Both the position numbers and the translations under genes were made by a program. A stretch of 33,333 nt of DNA, taken from the NCBI RefSeq assembly GCF_000264055.1, contig NZ_AJXL01000041.1, forward strand, positions 1-33,333, written 5' to 3'. This DNA is from Flavobacterium sp. ACAM 123. Lineage in GTDB: Bacteria; Bacteroidota; Bacteroidia; Flavobacteriales; Flavobacteriaceae. The notes below the pieces were generated by a model. It was given only the letters and a program-made list of their open reading frames with translations, was not told the DNA's origin and made no database searches. This document shows, piece after piece, positions 8,502 through 17,042 of the stretch (position 1 is its first letter; every line of letters begins with the position of its first letter).

Positions 8502-8633
8502 TTACGTTTTTTTTTCGACAGGTACCCATTCATTAATTTAATTGCTCACTACTGTGTACCTATTGTCACCGTCATTTAAGCAGGGAATTACAAAGATGGG
8601 GTATAGCGATTTGAGATTTTTAGAATAGTCCAT
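8502..8633 (-). pseudogene. Duplication scar: start of hemJ fused in frame to end of hemH
   Basis: Reading the minus strand from 8633, the first 14 codons match the start of HemJ (MDYSKNLKSLYPIF against MDYYNYLKSLHLIF). The frame then passes into the end of HemH (VIPCLNDGD against AVPCLNDGD) and stops at TAA 8540-8538. Beyond that stop the HemH similarity continues to WVPVEKKT and a TAA abutting the intact MATE start. The switch falls at CAAAGA (8591-8596), a word also present in hemJ at 7117-7122 and in hemH at 10069-10074. Distances match exactly: 43 nt from this word to the ATG in both hemJ copies. This marks the join of a tandem duplication. A functional product is unlikely. Confidence 0.85.
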
Positions 8634-9976
8634 CGGCAGTTTTAATTAATTTTGTGTTCATTTCTCTTCTCAGGAAATAACCTGTTAGTAGGGTTGACAG
8701 TACATCAGCAATAGGGAAGGCAATCCAGACTCCAAAAATACCAATAAAATTAGGAAGTAGGAGTACTAATGGAATTAAGAAAAATCCCTGCTTACTAAGC
8801 GTTAGTAACAACGCTTTCTTAGCATTTCCTGCCGCCTGAAAATAGGCCGCTCCGATTAACTGGATCGCAATAATAGGAGAAGCTGCAAATACCCAACGCA
8901 AGGCATCCGGTGTCTCTGCAATTACTTTTGGATCGGTAGTAAAAACGGATACTATGGGTGTTGCATAATAAAGAATAAAAACAAAAATTAAGGTTGCTAA
9001 CAGCGCTGCATATTTAATTGAAATTTTGATGCTTTCTTTTACCCGTTCATAATTTTGAGCTCCGTGATTATATCCGGCTATTGGAATAAACCCTTGTGTG
9101 ATTCCGAGAATTGGAAATAGGGCAAACATTAACATCCTACTTATTATCCCGTACACTGCGATGGAATGTTCGCCCCCGTACGAGTATAGGGTATGATTGA
9201 GTATGATTGCTAAAATACTCACCACGCCTTGTCTAGAAAAAGTAACAAAACTCAGTTCGGTAATCTCTTTTATTATGGGTAGGTTTAATTTAAAATGTCT
9301 TGCTTTCAGTCTTAATTCGCTTTTGTACACAAAAAACCATAAAACAAAAAGGAAGCACATAAAATAAGAAATTGACGTAGCTAAAGCAGCGCCAAACATT
9401 CCTAACCCCATCACCTTTATAAAAATAATATCTAAAATAATATTGACAAAAGCAGGAATAATCATGGCCACCATAGCAAATTTAGCTTTGCCCTCCGCTC
9501 GTATAATATTGTTTCCCATCATGCAAAGAGCCAAGAAAGGAACAGAAACAATAATGGGGGTGAAGAATTCAGTTGCTGGTTTTATTATGGGGCCCTTTGC
9601 ACCAAAAAGCAGTAACATATCAGCACTAAAAAAAATCCCTAAAAGCACAAAAACTAACGACCAAAAAAAAGGTCATCATAATTTGGTTAGCAAAAGTGAC
9701 TTTTGCTTTTTCCGGATTTTTTGCACCAAGAGCCCTAGAAAGCACAGATCCCCCACCAATACCTATTGCCATTCCTAATGATGAAATAAAGAACGTTATT
9801 GGTAGGACTACTGTGACAGCTGCGATAGCAAGAGAACCGATCCATTGCCCGACAAATATAGTATCAACTAGTATATTGACGGACATGAACAGAATCCCAA
9901 TAGAGGCCGGAGCAGCCTGCTTTATCAGGAGCTTTTTTATATCTTTGGTCCCTAGTTCTTCGGCTGAAACTGCCAT
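8620..9976 (-). pseudogene. Second MATE transporter copy, broken by a +1 frameshift
   Basis: This is a paralogue of the neighbouring MATE gene. The start at 9976 gives 116 residues that follow the intact copy closely (IKQAAPASIGILFMSVNIL, IGIGGGSVLSRALGAK), then the frame collapses to a stop at 9626-9628. The rest of the protein is in another frame, 9648-8620, and is also well conserved. The slip lies in an 8-base run, A8 on the plus strand at 9663-9670. Removing one base restores a gene of 1356 nt, exactly the length of the intact copy. No other stop or indel is seen, so the break is recent, a sequencing error, or a slippage switch. The ATG directly follows the hemH stop (TAG-ATG), and the end overlaps a hemJ remnant. 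Confidence 0.88.
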
Positions 9977-11008
9977 CTATGCATTCGTCTTTTCGACAGC
10001 TACCCATTCAGTTATCCAATTGCTTACTGTGTTGCACCAAGCATCACCATCATTTAAACAGGGTACTGCAAAGAATTCTTCACCGCCATGTACTTTAAAT
10101 TCGTGATTAGCTTCCATTGCAATTTCTTCTAATGTCTCTAAACAGTCAGACACAAAAGCAGGTGTTACTACCGCTAATTTTTTAATTCCTTTTTCTGGCA
10201 TTTTGTTCACTTGAACATCTGTATAAGGCGTAAGCCATTTGTCACCCGCTAGACGAGATTGAAACGTCTGACTGTATTTTCCTTCTGGGATACCTAATAA
10301 TTTCACGACCTGTTTCGTCGTTTCGTAACACTGGTGGCGGTAGCAAAACTCATGTGCTGGCGACGGTGTATTGCAACAAGATCCATCAATTTTACAATGT
10401 GACTTCGTAATGTCTGTTTTGCGAATGTGACGCTCCGGAACTCCGTGGTAAGAAAACAAAAGATGGTCATAGTCATAACCTTCAAGATGTCCTTTTATAG
10501 AATCGGCAAGGTTTTGTAAATAGTCTGGTTTGTTATAAAAGGCAGGAACTATCGTAAATTTCATTTCTGGAAAATACTTTTTGCGATGCTCTTCAGCTAA
10601 TTCTAATATTGTAGTGGTAGATGCCATAGCATGTTGCGGATACAACGGGAAAAGCATCACTTCATTCACCCCTTGATCGTGTAATTCTTGTAACCCGGAC
10701 AAAAGAGAAGGATTACCATAGCGCATGGCTAATGAGACGGGAACGTCCACTAATTCTTTTACTTTGGCATGCATTCTTTTTGATAGTACGATAAGCGGAG
10801 AACCCTCATCTGTCCAGACTTTAGCATAAGCAGCTGCGGACTTTTTAGGTCTTGTTTGTAAAATGATTCCTCGAACTAATAAGGCTCTCAATAAAAATGG
10901 AACATCAATTACATATTTATCCATTAAAAACTCATCTAAATATGGTTTTACATCTTTCGCTGTTGGACTTTCGGGAGAACCTAAATTGACTAATAATACA
11001 CCTTTCAT
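9977..11008 (-). CDS. hemH: Ferrochelatase
   Basis: HemH inserts Fe2+ into protoporphyrin IX, the last step of the protoporphyrin route to heme. The chosen start, ATG at 11008, begins MKGVLLVNLGSPESPT, the usual N terminus, and gives 343 residues; an upstream in-frame ATG at 11059 would add 17 poorly conserved residues. Visible signatures are LFSYHGVPERHIRKTD with the metal-binding His, TFQSRLAGDKWLTPYT, and the late glutamate in PAFVSDCLETLEEI. Four cysteines (HCKIDGSCCNTP and FCYRHQCYETT) lie in the mid region. The stop codon abuts the ATG of the second MATE copy, so translation is probably coupled. It forms a minus-strand block opposite to hemA-hemB. Confidence 0.95.
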   Translation of the reverse strand: MKGVLLVNLGSPESPTAKDVKPYLDEFLMDKYVIDVPFLLRALLVRGIILQTRPKKSAAAYAKVWTDEGSPLIVLSKRMHAKVKELVDVPVSLAMRYGNPSLLSGLQELHDQGVNEVMLFPLYPQHAMASTTTILELAEEHRKKYFPEMKFTIVPAFYNKPDYLQNLADSIKGHLEGYDYDHLLFSYHGVPERHIRKTDITKSHCKIDGSCCNTPSPAHEFCYRHQCYETTKQVVKLLGIPEGKYSQTFQSRLAGDKWLTPYTDVQVNKMPEKGIKKLAVVTPAFVSDCLETLEEIAMEANHEFKVHGGEEFFAVPCLNDGDAWCNTVSNWITEWVAVEKTNA

Positions 11009-11084
11009 AAAATATTTTTTTATTATTATTGCTTCAGCCTTTCCGCTAAATGGCATCAAGCTTGAAGAACGAGTAATTCTGTTA

Positions 11085-11092
11085 CAAAAGTA
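11085..11092 (-). promoter_or_regulatory. Candidate -7 element for hemH
   Basis: On the minus strand this reads TACTTTTG, an exact TAnnTTTG match, 77 nt before the preferred hemH start. A good TTG -33 box is not visible. The leader between them would also contain the upstream in-frame ATG. Confidence 0.4.
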
Positions 11093-11166
11093 GTTAAAGT
11101 TGTTTTTCTATAAAATACGATTAACTATTTTTTATTTATTGTTCAATACGTAAAATCAATGATTAA

Positions 11167-12039
11167 TTACGTATTGGGATTTATTGACATTAAGTATTTT
11201 TTTGGCGTGGTAGCAAATTTCTTTTTGAATGCAGCGATGAAATGACTTCCGGTGCTGTATCCTATTTTTAATCCTACTTCATTTACATTATAAGATCCAC
11301 TGTCGAGTAACTTTCGGGCAAAATCCATTTTGTAATCAAATAGAAATCCATAAACAGTATCGCCATAAATTTGTTTAAAGCCCATTTTTAGTTTTTTTAA
11401 ATTCAATCCTATTTCGTCGGCTAGTTCTTGTAAGCTTGGAGGCTCGGCCATATTTGCAATAACGATTTCTTTGGCTTTTCTAATTTTCATCACATTGTCT
11501 TCATCGATCAAAAACGGACATTGTTCCGCATTGGGGTCTTCAGTTCTATTGAAATACAAACTCAATAACTCATAACCTTTTCCTTTGTAATACAAGTTTT
11601 TAATAGAAGGATGCAGGCTGTAATGAAATAATTGGGACAATACAATTGACATCGATGGACTTACATTTCCTTCGTTATAATATTTCTTGTCTCTGTTGTC
11701 TTCGCTCAAAAAAGTGATATAATTCGCTTCTGTTGAGAATAAAGCGTGAAATTTCTTTATAGAGATAATGACCGAAATCACCCATGAGTTCGGCGCTAGT
11801 TCTAGATTTAGAGGCAATTCTTTTTGTGGGTTGTATAAAAGTAAGGATTTTTCTTCTTTCATTTCCAATGCATAATTACCTTGATTGAAAATAAATTTTG
11901 CGCTTCCTTTTAATCCAAAATGAAATTGAATTAAGCCGTTGCTGACTTCCCGTTGGGCGTTAAATGATTCTGCACTGTCATTTTGAAAACGAATTAGAGT
12001 AAAATCATCTTCTATTTTTATAATTTCTTGAGAACTCAT
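11167..12039 (-). CDS. AraC family transcriptional regulator
   Basis: The C-terminal 100 residues form the double helix-turn-helix of AraC/XylS regulators: PPSLQELADEIGLNLKKLKMGF, then VYGFLFDYKMDFARKLLDSG, then NVNEVGLKIGYSTGSHFIAAF. The N-terminal two thirds (FNQGNYALEMKEEKSLLLYN) look like a beta-rich sensing domain with no family I can name. I place the start at ATG 12039 (MSSQEIIKIEDDF); an earlier ATG at 12075 adds 12 residues. The gene lies between hemH and the divergent hemA, with a 228-nt shared upstream region, so control of the heme genes is an attractive but unproven role. Confidence 0.9.
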   Translation of the reverse strand: MSSQEIIKIEDDFTLIRFQNDSAESFNAQREVSNGLIQFHFGLKGSAKFIFNQGNYALEMKEEKSLLLYNPQKELPLNLELAPNSWVISVIISIKKFHALFSTEANYITFLSEDNRDKKYYNEGNVSPSMSIVLSQLFHYSLHPSIKNLYYKGKGYELLSLYFNRTEDPNAEQCPFLIDEDNVMKIRKAKEIVIANMAEPPSLQELADEIGLNLKKLKMGFKQIYGDTVYGFLFDYKMDFARKLLDSGSYNVNEVGLKIGYSTGSHFIAAFKKKFATTPKKYLMSINPNT

Positions 12040-12234
12040 AGCGATATTTTTTAATTTAAAAAGCGACAATAACAAACTTTCTTAGTTTAGATCAACTCTA
12101 AATAAGCCACTCGTTACAACCTGATTTCCCTGCAAAAATAACGATTTTCGCATTAAAATAGGCGATTAGAAATAAAAAAACATTCAGCGACACAAAAAGT
12201 ACTTCTAGCGTTATTTTTATAAAGTCTTTAGTGA

Positions 12235-12242
12235 TAATTTTG
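12235..12242 (+). promoter_or_regulatory. Candidate -7 promoter element of hemA
   Basis: TAATTTTG matches TAnnTTTG and ends 25 nt before the hemA ATG. The expected TTG -33 box is not evident, so an activator could be needed; the divergent AraC-type regulator is a candidate. Confidence 0.45.
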
Positions 12243-12267
12243 TACCACTTTTTGGAAAAGTATTTAT

Positions 12268-13524
12268 ATGGAAAATAACAATTTATCAAAGCATGTCTAT
12301 TTTTATTCCGTTGGATTGAGTTATAAAAAGGCAGATGCCGAGATTAGAGGAAGGTTTAGCTTGGATACTTTAGCTAAAACACGTTTACTGGAACAAGCAA
12401 AAGAGGAAGGGATTGAAAGTTTAATCGTAACTTCTACTTGCAATCGAACTGAAATTTATGGATTTGCAGAACATCCTTTTCAATTAATAAAGTTAATTTG
12501 TGAAAATAGCAAGGGTAGTGTTGAGGAATTTCAAAAAGTAGGTTTTGTATATAAAAATCAGGAGGCCATAAGCCATATGTTTCGCGTGGGAACTGGTTTA
12601 GACAGCCAGATTCTTGGTGATTTTGAAATTATTTCCCAAATAAGAACTAGTTTTAGTCAGTCAAAATCGTTGGGTCTTGCCAGTAATTTCATGGAAAGAT
12701 TAGTAAACGCGGTAATTCAAGCAAGTAAAAAAATAAAAACAGATACAGAAATAAGCTCCGGAGCCACTTCGGTCTCGTTTGCTTCTGTTCAATATATTAT
12801 TAAGAACGTCGAAGACATTGGAAATAAAAACATTCTGTTGTTTGGAACCGGAAAAATAGGGCGGAATACTTGTGAAAACTTGGTAAAACACACTAAAAAC
12901 GAACATATCACTTTAATCAATAGGACGAAGGATAAAGCGGAGAGATTAGCTGGAAAACTCAATTTAATTGTAAAAGACTATTCAGAGTTGCATATCGAAT
13001 TACAAAAAGCGGATGTTGTAATAGTGGCCACTGGCGCTCAAAACCCTACTGTTGATAAAGCAATTTTGAACCTGAAAAAGCCTTTGTTGATTTTGGATTT
13101 ATCCATTCCAAAAAATGTAAATCAAGATGTACAGGAATTAGAGGGTGTTACGTTAATTCACATGGATTATTTGTCTCAATTAACAGATGAGACTTTAGAA
13201 AACAGAAAAAAGCACATTCCCGCTGCTGAAGCAATCATTGAAGAGATAAAAGAAGAGTTCAATGTTTGGACAAAAGGGCGAAAATTTGCGCCTACTATCC
13301 ATGCATTAAAAGACAAACTGAATGCTATAAAAAAATCGGAATTAGATTTTCAAAGTAGAAAAATTTCTGATTTTAATTTAGAACAGGCTGAAATCATCAG
13401 TGCGAGAATCATCCAAAAGATAACAACACATTTTGCCAATCATTTAAAAGACGACGATACCATGGTGGATGAAAGCATCGAATGGATTGAAAAAGTTTTT
13501 AAAATTGGCGTTGACGTAAAGTAA
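12268..13524 (+). CDS. hemA: Glutamyl-tRNA reductase
   Basis: The 418-residue protein catalyses the first committed step of C5-route heme synthesis, reducing glutamyl-tRNA(Glu) to glutamate-1-semialdehyde with NADPH. The catalytic cysteine is Cys58 in TSTCNRTEIYGF. GLDSQILGDFEIISQIR is the substrate-contact region in its Bacteroidota form, LLFGTGKIGRNTCENL is the NADPH-binding GxGxxG, and the C-terminal part forms the dimer helix. The gene leads the plus-strand heme block; hemL, whose product acts next, is not in the window. It is divergent from the AraC-type regulator. Confidence 0.96.
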   Translation: MENNNLSKHVYFYSVGLSYKKADAEIRGRFSLDTLAKTRLLEQAKEEGIESLIVTSTCNRTEIYGFAEHPFQLIKLICENSKGSVEEFQKVGFVYKNQEAISHMFRVGTGLDSQILGDFEIISQIRTSFSQSKSLGLASNFMERLVNAVIQASKKIKTDTEISSGATSVSFASVQYIIKNVEDIGNKNILLFGTGKIGRNTCENLVKHTKNEHITLINRTKDKAERLAGKLNLIVKDYSELHIELQKADVVIVATGAQNPTVDKAILNLKKPLLILDLSIPKNVNQDVQELEGVTLIHMDYLSQLTDETLENRKKHIPAAEAIIEEIKEEFNVWTKGRKFAPTIHALKDKLNAIKKSELDFQSRKISDFNLEQAEIISARIIQKITTHFANHLKDDDTMVDESIEWIEKVFKIGVDVK

Positions 13525-13598
13525 AATATTTTAAAATTAGGTTGTAGCTCATAAAAGTAAATTACAACGTAATACAAATTTAAAATCATTGATTAAAA

Positions 13599-14180
13599 AT
13601 GAAAAGGATTACAGTTTTTTGCGGCTCAAGTGCCGGAATCGATGGTACTTTCATCTCACAAGCAACCCTTCTCGGACAAACATTGGCACAGCATAAAATT
13701 GGACTTGTTTATGGCGGGGCTAATGTTGGCCTTATGGGAGCAGTAGCTGATGGTGTTTTAAATGGCGGCGGAACAGTTATTGGCGTTATTCCCGATTTTT
13801 TAAGATCAAAAGAAATCGCTCACAAAGGATTGACGGAGCTAATTGTAGTCGATAGTATGCACGAAAGGAAAACGAAAATGAATGATTTGTGCGATGGCGT
13901 TATTACTTTGCCAGGCGGTTTCGGTACACTTGAAGAGTTTTTTGAGATGCTTACATGGGCTCAACTTGGACTTCATAAAAAACCAATCGCAATTTTAAAT
14001 ACTAATGGATTTTATGATGCCTTAATCGTTTTACTCAAGACAATGGTGAGCCAAGGCTTTTTGAAAGAAGTTAATTATCAAATGCTTTTGGTTAGTGATG
14101 ATATTGACGATTTACTTAAGCAAATGGAGAATTATGTAGCTCCTACAGTAGGAAAGTGGATTAGCGCAGAAACGACTTAG
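13599..14180 (+). CDS. LOG family protein (TIGR00730; putative nucleoside-5'-monophosphate phosphoribohydrolase)
   Basis: The 193-residue protein is a complete LOG-family Rossmann-like enzyme. Visible motifs are VFCGSSAGID at the N terminus, VYGGANVGLMGAVADGVL, and PGGFGTLEEFFEMLTW, the PGGxGTxxE signature at about residues 104-119. Relatives release the base from cytokinin riboside or purine monophosphates. It lies inside the heme block between hemA and hemC, with about 75 and 117 nt on either side, much looser than the hemC-hemD overlap. It may simply be a passenger there. No signal peptide. Confidence 0.9.
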   Translation: MKRITVFCGSSAGIDGTFISQATLLGQTLAQHKIGLVYGGANVGLMGAVADGVLNGGGTVIGVIPDFLRSKEIAHKGLTELIVVDSMHERKTKMNDLCDGVITLPGGFGTLEEFFEMLTWAQLGLHKKPIAILNTNGFYDALIVLLKTMVSQGFLKEVNYQMLLVSDDIDDLLKQMENYVAPTVGKWISAETT

Positions 14181-14297
14181 GTGTAAAATGATATCCCAAC
14201 AGACTGGTGAAGATAATTACATAAAAATTGAAGCAGTATTTCATAAAATTACACAGTGGTAAATCGAAAGGGTTCAATATGGAATTAAAAAATAAAA

Positions 14298-15224
14298 ATG
14301 GCAGATAAAAGTATACGAATCGGAACGCGCGACAGCGAACTGGCCTTATGGCAAGCTCATACGGTAGAAAAAAAGCTGAACGATTTAGGGTATAAAACCG
14401 AAATTGTTGCCGTTAAAGCGCAAGGAGATATAATCCTTGATAAACCCCTTTACGAACTCGGAATCACTGGAATTTTTACAAAAACATTAGATATTGCCAT
14501 GATCAATGGTCAAGTAGATATAGCGGTGCACTCTATGAAAGATGTTCCTACTGCATTGCCTATAGGAATTGTTCAAGCGGCAGTTCTGGAAAGAGCCACT
14601 ACCTTGGATATATTGGTACACAAAGGGAATCTTGGTTTTCTTAACGACTCAGGAACTATTGCCACAGGAAGTTTGCGTCGTCAAGCGCAATGGTTAAATA
14701 AGTACCCAACACATAAAGTAGTTGACCTACGTGGAAACGTAAATACTAGAATGCAAAAATTACAAGATAACGATTGGAATGGTGCTATTTTCGCAGCTGC
14801 AGGTTTAGAAAGAATCAATTTAAAGCCGGAGAATTATTTTAATTTAGATTGGATGATACCCGCTCCCGCACAAGGAGCAATGCTTGTTGTCGCCATGCAG
14901 AAGGATGCGTTTACAGTAGAGGCTTTATCTCAATTAAATCATATTGAAACTGAAATCGTGACCTACATTGAACGTCAGTTTCTAAAAACTTTAGAAGGCG
15001 GATGTACGGCACCTATTGGAGCTTTGGCGCGTTATAACGAAGAGGAAGATACGATTCATTTTCAAGGCGTTTTATTTTCGCTTGACGGAAAAGAAAAAAT
15101 TGAAATCGATAAGGTGGTTCCTATCGAAGAATGGAAGAAATTAGGTTTCTATTCTGCGCAGAGAGTCTTAGATAATGGCGGAACAAAATTGATGACGGAA
15201 ATTAAAAATAAATTGAAGAAATAA
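14298..15224 (+). CDS. hemC: Hydroxymethylbilane synthase (porphobilinogen deaminase)
   Basis: HemC joins four porphobilinogen units into hydroxymethylbilane using a covalent dipyrromethane cofactor. The 308-residue protein has IRIGTRDSELALWQA at the start, DIAVHSMKDVPT with the catalytic aspartate region, TGSLRRQAQ and VDLRGNVNTR for the acidic side chains, PAPAQGAM, and the cofactor-bearing Cys236 in LEGGCTAPIGA. Length and motifs are normal. Its stop overlaps the hemD start by one base (TAATG), indicating translational coupling. Confidence 0.96.
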   Translation: MADKSIRIGTRDSELALWQAHTVEKKLNDLGYKTEIVAVKAQGDIILDKPLYELGITGIFTKTLDIAMINGQVDIAVHSMKDVPTALPIGIVQAAVLERATTLDILVHKGNLGFLNDSGTIATGSLRRQAQWLNKYPTHKVVDLRGNVNTRMQKLQDNDWNGAIFAAAGLERINLKPENYFNLDWMIPAPAQGAMLVVAMQKDAFTVEALSQLNHIETEIVTYIERQFLKTLEGGCTAPIGALARYNEEEDTIHFQGVLFSLDGKEKIEIDKVVPIEEWKKLGFYSAQRVLDNGGTKLMTEIKNKLKK

Positions 15225-15928
15225 TGAGTCAAACAAGCATCTTATCAACTAAAACATTGTCAGCTGAACAAAGGCAGGTATTTATCGACGCTGATTTTGA
15301 TCTTTTAGAACAAGATTTTATCGAAATAAAAAACAACCTTTTTGAATTAGATAAATTCAACGATAATTTGATTTTCAGCAGTCAAAATGCTGTTGTAAGT
15401 TTAATGGAACAAAGCGGTTGGGAAGTTCTAAAGACTAAAATGGTCTTTTGTGTGGGTATTAAAACCAAAGAATTACTGGAAGCTAATGGTTTTACGGTGA
15501 GTGTCTATATGGATTATGCCTCCGAACTGGCTGAAATAATTACTTTAATCTACAACAAGGAAAGCTATACTTTTTTGAGTGGAAATTTGCGTAAGGAAAC
15601 CTTACCAGCGGCATTAAAAAGCGAAGGGATTGCATTTAATGAAATAGAGGTGTATCAAACTACTTTAGCGCCTTTTAAAATATCTGAACAGGAAAATTTT
15701 GACGGAATAATGTTCTTTAGTCCATCTGCTGTTGAAAGTTTTTTGATAAACAATAAAATCAAGAAGGAAATTTGTTTTTGTGTAGGGAATACTACCGCAA
15801 AAGCATTAGAATTAAATAAAGTTAAAAATATTGTAATTGCTGAAATACCAACGGTCGAAGACGTAATTGTTGAAGTTATAGGATATTATAGAAGCCCACT
15901 TGGCCCCGAGGAAAGGGAAACGGTGTAA
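15224..15928 (+). CDS. hemD: Uroporphyrinogen-III synthase, with a repeat-derived C-terminal tail
   Basis: HemD closes hydroxymethylbilane to uroporphyrinogen III. The family is poorly conserved in sequence; the call rests on length (234 residues), the motifs LIFSSQNAVVSLMEQ, FFSPSAVESFL and FCVGNTTAKAL, and the position between hemC and hemE with one-base overlap to hemC. The last 13 residues (RSPLGPEERETV and flank) are encoded by a G+C-rich palindromic element at 15891-15920 and look foreign to the family, so the tail is probably an added extension. It should not affect the two-domain fold. Confidence 0.9.
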   Translation: MSQTSILSTKTLSAEQRQVFIDADFDLLEQDFIEIKNNLFELDKFNDNLIFSSQNAVVSLMEQSGWEVLKTKMVFCVGIKTKELLEANGFTVSVYMDYASELAEIITLIYNKESYTFLSGNLRKETLPAALKSEGIAFNEIEVYQTTLAPFKISEQENFDGIMFFSPSAVESFLINNKIKKEICFCVGNTTAKALELNKVKNIVIAEIPTVEDVIVEVIGYYRSPLGPEERETV

Positions 15929-16022
15929 ATAAAAATTTAAAAGCTTTAACCAAGTTTAAAATAATAATAAAATGAACGATAAAGATTTGCATATTTCCCC
16001 ATCTGGGGTTAGTGGGCTTAAG
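15892..16022. repeat. Inverted pair of REP-like palindromic elements spanning the hemD end and hemE start
   Basis: The left unit (15892-15920) starts AAGCCCACT, then has a CCCC...GGG palindrome and ends GGGAAA. The right unit (15994-16020) is the same pattern reversed: TTTCCCC, ATCT, GGGG, then AGTGGGCTT. The outer 9 bases pair perfectly (15892-15900 with 16011-16019), as do GGGAAA with TTTCCC. Each unit also folds on itself. The spacer holds the hemD stop and the hemE start. The base composition is far richer in G+C than the neighbourhood. This looks like a BIME-type doublet of a dispersed repeat. Confidence 0.7.
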
Positions 16023-17042
16023 AACGACTTATTTTTAAGAGCATTAAAAGGAGAAACAGTAGAACGTCCACCAGTTTGGATGATGCGTCAAGCTGGAAGA
16101 TATTTACCTGAATTTATCGCTTTGCGTGATAAATATGATTTTTTCACCCGTTGTCAAACGCCTGAATTAGCTGCTGAAATCACGGTTCAGCCTATTCGTA
16201 GAATTGCTCCGGATGCAGCGATTTTATTTTCAGATATCTTGGTGATTCCACAAGCAATGGGAATTGAAGTATTGATGAAGCCAAATTTCGGTCCTTTTTT
16301 ACCAAATCCTATTCGTACGATTCAAGATGTAGAAAAAGTAATTGTTCCTGATGTGCATGAAACTTTGGGATACGTTTTTGATGCCATTAAATTAACAAAA
16401 GAAATGTTGGATGATGCCGTGCCGCTAATTGGTTTTGCTGGTTCACCGTGGACAATTATGTGCTACGCAGTAGAAGGACAAGGATCTAAAAGTTTTGACA
16501 AAGCAAAAGGATTTTGTTTTAGCCATCCAGAAGCGGCTCACGTTTTATTGCAAAAAATTACTGATACGACAATATTATATTTAAAAGAAAAAGTAAAATC
16601 GGGCGTTGATGCCGTTCAAGTTTTTGACTCTTGGGGAGGTATGTTATCTCCGGTTGATTATCAAGAATTCTCTTGGAAATACATCAATCAGATAATCGAA
16701 GCCTTGGCCGATCATGCTCCGGTAATTGTTTTTGGAAAAGGATGTTGGTTTGCCCTTAACGAAATGGGAAAAAGTCGTGCTTCTGCATTGGGAGTGGACT
16801 GGACTTGCTCACCAAGAAATGCAAGATATTTGTCTGGTGGTAATATCACGTTACAGGGTAATTTTGACCCATCAAGATTGTTGTCACCTATTCCGGTGAT
16901 TAAGAAAATGGTAAATGAAATGATTGACGAATTTGGAAAAGACAAATACATCGCAAACCTTGGACACGGTATTTTACCAAATATTCCTGTGGATCACGCG
17001 AAAGCATTTGTCGACGCGGTGAAAGAATACAAGCAGAAATAG
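15972..17042 (+). CDS. hemE: Uroporphyrinogen decarboxylase, with a repeat-derived N-terminal extension
   Basis: HemE removes four carboxyl groups from uroporphyrinogen III to give coproporphyrinogen III. Signatures are clear: [16 protein letters not shown] near the N terminus with the catalytic arginines, [12 protein letters not shown] with the catalytic aspartate, [16 protein letters not shown], and [22 protein letters not shown] at the end. The family core begins at [13 protein letters not shown] (residue 16). The first 15 residues are partly encoded by the right-hand palindromic element, and no ATG lies nearer the core, so the ATG at 15972, preceded by an A-rich leader, is the likely start. 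It is followed with no gap (TAG-ATG) by the 126-residue gene. Confidence 0.95.
   Translation: MNDKDLHISPSGVSGLKNDLFLRALKGETVERPPVWMMRQAGRYLPEFIALRDKYDFFTRCQTPELAAEITVQPIRRIAPDAAILFSDILVIPQAMGIEVLMKPNFGPFLPNPIRTIQDVEKVIVPDVHETLGYVFDAIKLTKEMLDDAVPLIGFAGSPWTIMCYAVEGQGSKSFDKAKGFCFSHPEAAHVLLQKITDTTILYLKEKVKSGVDAVQVFDSWGGMLSPVDYQEFSWKYINQIIEALADHAPVIVFGKGCWFALNEMGKSRASALGVDWTCSPRNARYLSGGNITLQGNFDPSRLLSPIPVIKKMVNEMIDEFGKDKYIANLGHGILPNIPVDHAKAFVDAVKEYKQK

Noticed and set aside
9443..10106. Plus-strand open frames opposite the second MATE copy and hemH
   Set aside because: They are antisense shadows; the minus-strand frames show clear protein conservation.
11009..11059. Upstream ATG extending HemH by 17 residues
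   Set aside because: MKGVLLVNLGSP at 11008 is the usual ferrochelatase beginning, and the extension is A/T-rich and unlike the family.
12098..12289. Minus-strand 63-residue hydrophobic open frame over the hemA start
   Set aside because: It overlaps the hemA start and promoter, is A/T-driven in composition, and has no recognisable leader or family.
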